The notes under the pieces are model-generated. The model was not told where the DNA came from and ran no database searches. It was given only the letters and a program-made list of their open reading frames with translations. Shown piece after piece: positions 9,600 through 11,321 of a stretch of 11,321 nt of DNA (the stretch's first letter is position 1; each line of letters opens with the position of its first letter). The DNA comes from Smittium culicis. Lineage: Eukaryota; Kickxellomycota; Harpellomycetes; Harpellales; Legeriomycetaceae. The translations under genes were made by a program, and so were the position numbers. The stretch covers positions 1-11,321 of the forward strand of contig LSSN01005047.1 of NCBI GenBank assembly GCA_001970855.1. Direction: 5' to 3'.

Positions 9600-10140
9600 A
9601 GGCTAGAGAATTTTTTTCAAATAGTTTTAGAGAGAAAGTATTAATGAGCCATTAAGATGATGCAATGCCACTATTTGGTAAAGTAAGAGCCTTGAGTAGA
9701 GAAAATGATAAAACTTTAATAAAATCATTGGTATTTGAATTTAAAATATTAATGATTTTCAGCCTAGAAAATAGAGCAAAGTAATAGAAAACGCCGAGTT
9801 AGAAAATAAGCAAGTTAAGGCGTGTGTAGAATAATGATCAGATTGGATAAGCGGAAAGGTTTGGTTGATGAAAAGTGCGAATTTATATGCTTGTTAAATT
9901 CAACAATAACTATAAATTCGAATTTTGTAGGAGTGCAGAGACCCTAATACGGCTATATCACGATACCCGTGTAAGGCTCGGGATTCTCGATAAAATGGCG
10001 TTAGAGGGGGGGGAGGGGAAGTGAAGCGTCTTTAAAACTATAAGTGAATGGGAGTACAGAGGAGATTTAAGTTAGATATTGGATGTTTGGTCAAAAAGCC
10101 GGAGAGGAAACTACTAATAAGGGAGTAGAAAAAGTATCTT
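9600..10140 (+). pseudogene. Possible third, inverted fragment (C3) of the decayed sequence
   Basis: Base composition shifts here from AT-rich to a purine-rich, less AT-rich strand, as on the coding strand of C1. Around 9936-9954 the + strand reads close to the minus strand of C1 at 3542-3521 (CTAATACGGC against CTATTACGGC, with neighbours aligning with small gaps). The peptide context is similar, with AETLIRL here and VETLLRR in C1. No long open frame remains and a G8-A-G4 run sits at 10006-10018. The match is short, so the assignment is tentative; otherwise this is simply non-coding DNA upstream of ETR1. Confidence 0.3.
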
Positions 10141-10142
10141 CA

Positions 10143-10147
10143 CCAAT
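10143..10147 (+). promoter_or_regulatory. CCAAT box, possible HAP complex site, upstream of ETR1
   Basis: CCAAT followed by CA, about 240 bases upstream of the start codon. In yeasts the HAP2/3/4/5 complex binds CCAAT and drives genes of mitochondrial function, which would suit this gene. The motif is short, so the role is an inference. Confidence 0.35.
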
Positions 10148-10262
10148 CAGGTAACACTCTTTTGCTTATACTTTGTAGTTGCTACAACGATTCAATCCTG
10201 GCTAGTCTGTGTTTTCTTATTATATAGAAAAATAATGTTATTTCACTTTTAGACCCAATTTG

Positions 10263-10269
10263 TATAAAA
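10263..10269 (+). promoter_or_regulatory. TATA box of ETR1
   Basis: TATAAAA lies 117 bases upstream of the start codon, a normal yeast distance, followed by pyrimidine-rich leader DNA. A second TATATA-like site is at 10221-10226. The assignment is by consensus and position only. Confidence 0.5.
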
Positions 10270-10385
10270 CAGCGCAGGTTCCAACTCAATCTAATATTGA
10301 TATCTTCCATTGCCTAAAATCAAAATAATTAGTATTATACTCTTTTCTAAATATCATATCTTCTACTAAAGTAACTTGTAAAAAA

Positions 10386-11321
10386 ATGTCCGGCTCAGAA
10401 CAAATCAAATCAACTGCTATTGTTATGAAAGAGCATGGCGAACCCTCTGAAGTCTTATCGTATGCTATTAACTAAAAATTAAACTTACAAACATTTTAAC
10501 TATATAAAAATTTCTTGTATATATAGCAAGCAATCTATGTATATTTATATATTATCTCTAATCTGAACAATCTTTTATAAACTTTATTTTAGAGGCCATG
10601 AAATAGTTTTCAATTCAGTTCCAGAAGATTCTGTACTAGTAGAAATGATCTTGGCTTCGGTTAACCCTTCCGACAAAAGCCGCATTAAGGGAGTTTACCC
10701 AACATCAATCCCACAAATCGATTTCCATTTGAGCTCTGACTCTTCCAAAACTGTAAACGGAACTTTATCTGGAAACGAAGGTGTAGGCAGAGTTCTCAAG
10801 CTAGGAAGCAGCGTTTCAAAAGACATTAATAATGTTGAAATCCATGAAGGCGATTGGGTCATCCCATTTAACTATGGAAGTCTTGGCTCCTGGGCAACTA
10901 AAATCGTTATTGAATCGAAGAACTTGGTGGTTGTCAAAAACAGAGAAGGTTTGACTCCAGATGATTGCTGCTCAATCAAGGTCAATGCCTTGACTTCATA
11001 CCGCATGCTAAAAGATATCGTTGAATTGAATAAAGGTGACTATGTAATCCAAAACGGTGCCAACAGCGGCGCTGGCCAATACCTGATCCAATTTGCTCGC
11101 ATGATGGGATACAGAACCATCAACGTTATCAGAGACCGTGCAAACTTCAATGAAACCGCTGACTTTTTACGCAGCTTAGGAGCTGATATTGTGGTTAAAG
11201 ACACTGACCTAGGAACCGAAGCCTTAAACGCCCAGCTAGGTAGCTTGGATGGTCCCATCAGGCTTGCAATCAACTGCATCGGTGGCGACAATGCCAACAA
11301 GATGGCCAAATATCTCGAGAA
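10386..11321 (+). CDS. ETR1: Enoyl thioester reductase, mitochondrial FAS-II type; 5' part, spliced, runs off the right edge
   Basis: Coding parts are 10386-10459 and 10593-11321, with an intron between; the join makes a split TC|A serine codon (residue 25). 267 residues are visible. The family usually has about 350-380, so roughly 100 C-terminal residues lie outside. Members are zinc-free medium-chain reductases that reduce trans-2-enoyl thioesters with NADPH, the last step of mitochondrial type II fatty acid synthesis. Visible landmarks: HGEP at 17-20; NPSD at 49-52; GVYP at 58-61, whose Tyr60 matches the family's catalytic tyrosine; GNEG at 85-88; GDWVIP at 111-116; the nucleotide-binding loop IQNGANSGAGQ at 177-187; VIRDR at 203-207, where the arginines of relatives hold the NADPH phosphate; LAINCIGG at 249-256. 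The ATG at 10386 is the first Met after an in-frame TAA at 10326 and has A at -3. The N-terminus is short and lacks an obvious mitochondrial presequence, which is unusual for the family. Codons are richer in G and C than the surrounding DNA. Other medium-chain reductases are less likely given the GVYP and VIRDR motifs. Confidence 0.93.
10460..10592 (+). other. Spliceosomal intron of ETR1
   Basis: A 133-base, very AT-rich intron starts 74 bases after the ATG. The donor is GTATGC (10460-10465), one base from the yeast consensus GTATGT. The acceptor is TTTTAG ending at 10592. CTAAT at 10558-10562, about 30 bases before the acceptor, is a plausible branch site; TTTTAAC near 10494-10500 is an alternative. 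Without splicing, the frame stops a few codons after residue 25. With splicing, it joins two parts that match the enoyl thioester reductase family on both sides. A short first exon and one early intron are common in yeasts. Confidence 0.85.

Noticed and set aside
11040..11309. 89-codon minus-strand frame
   Set aside because: It is the shadow of ETR1 exon 2, whose + strand frame carries the conserved family motifs.
1..11321. CRISPR array, rRNA or telomere repeats
   Set aside because: No regularly spaced short repeats, rRNA-like conserved blocks or short telomeric tandem repeats were seen.

Overview
The window looks like nuclear DNA from a fungus, most likely an ascomycete yeast. This rests on one recognisable gene, at the right edge. 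It is the 5' two thirds of a 2-enoyl thioester reductase gene (ETR1/MECR family, mitochondrial fatty acid synthesis type II), with a single short AT-rich intron near its start, a GTATGC donor and clear TATA and CCAAT boxes upstream. The one CTG codon visible in that gene sits where relatives carry a hydrophobic residue, which weakly favours standard decoding (Leu) over CTG-Ser. The exact lineage cannot be named from this sequence.

The other roughly 10 kb holds no intact gene. It is a mosaic of very AT-rich stretches (about 1-960, 4230-5230, 8480-9590) and less AT-rich stretches (about 970-4230, 5600-8480, 9600-10140). The less AT-rich stretches read as a badly decayed protein-coding sequence of unknown family. 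In the best copy (C1, minus strand, about 1150-4330), reading runs of 45-91 codons follow one another, broken by stops and frameshifts. I did not recognise the protein.

Repeat structure: the block B (about 496-1000), C1 (minus-strand pseudogene) and D1 (its upstream, promoter-like DNA, 4230-5050) is repeated in the same order and orientation as B2, C2 and D2 from about 5050 to 9050. The spacing of matching sites drifts from 4554 to 4633 to 4251 bases, so the copies are old and carry indels. A further D-like segment lies inverted at 1-480. A weak C-like fragment lies inverted at 9600-10140. Old tandem copies are therefore flanked on both sides by pieces in the opposite orientation, which fits nested insertion or an inverted-repeat-flanked, centromere-like or otherwise gene-poor region.

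The genes do not form a pathway together. The living gene is ETR1 on the + strand, and the rest appears to be a graveyard of one unidentified element or gene family. The short ATG-initiated reading frames elsewhere are remnants of that decayed sequence, shadows on its opposite strand, or chance frames in AT-rich DNA.
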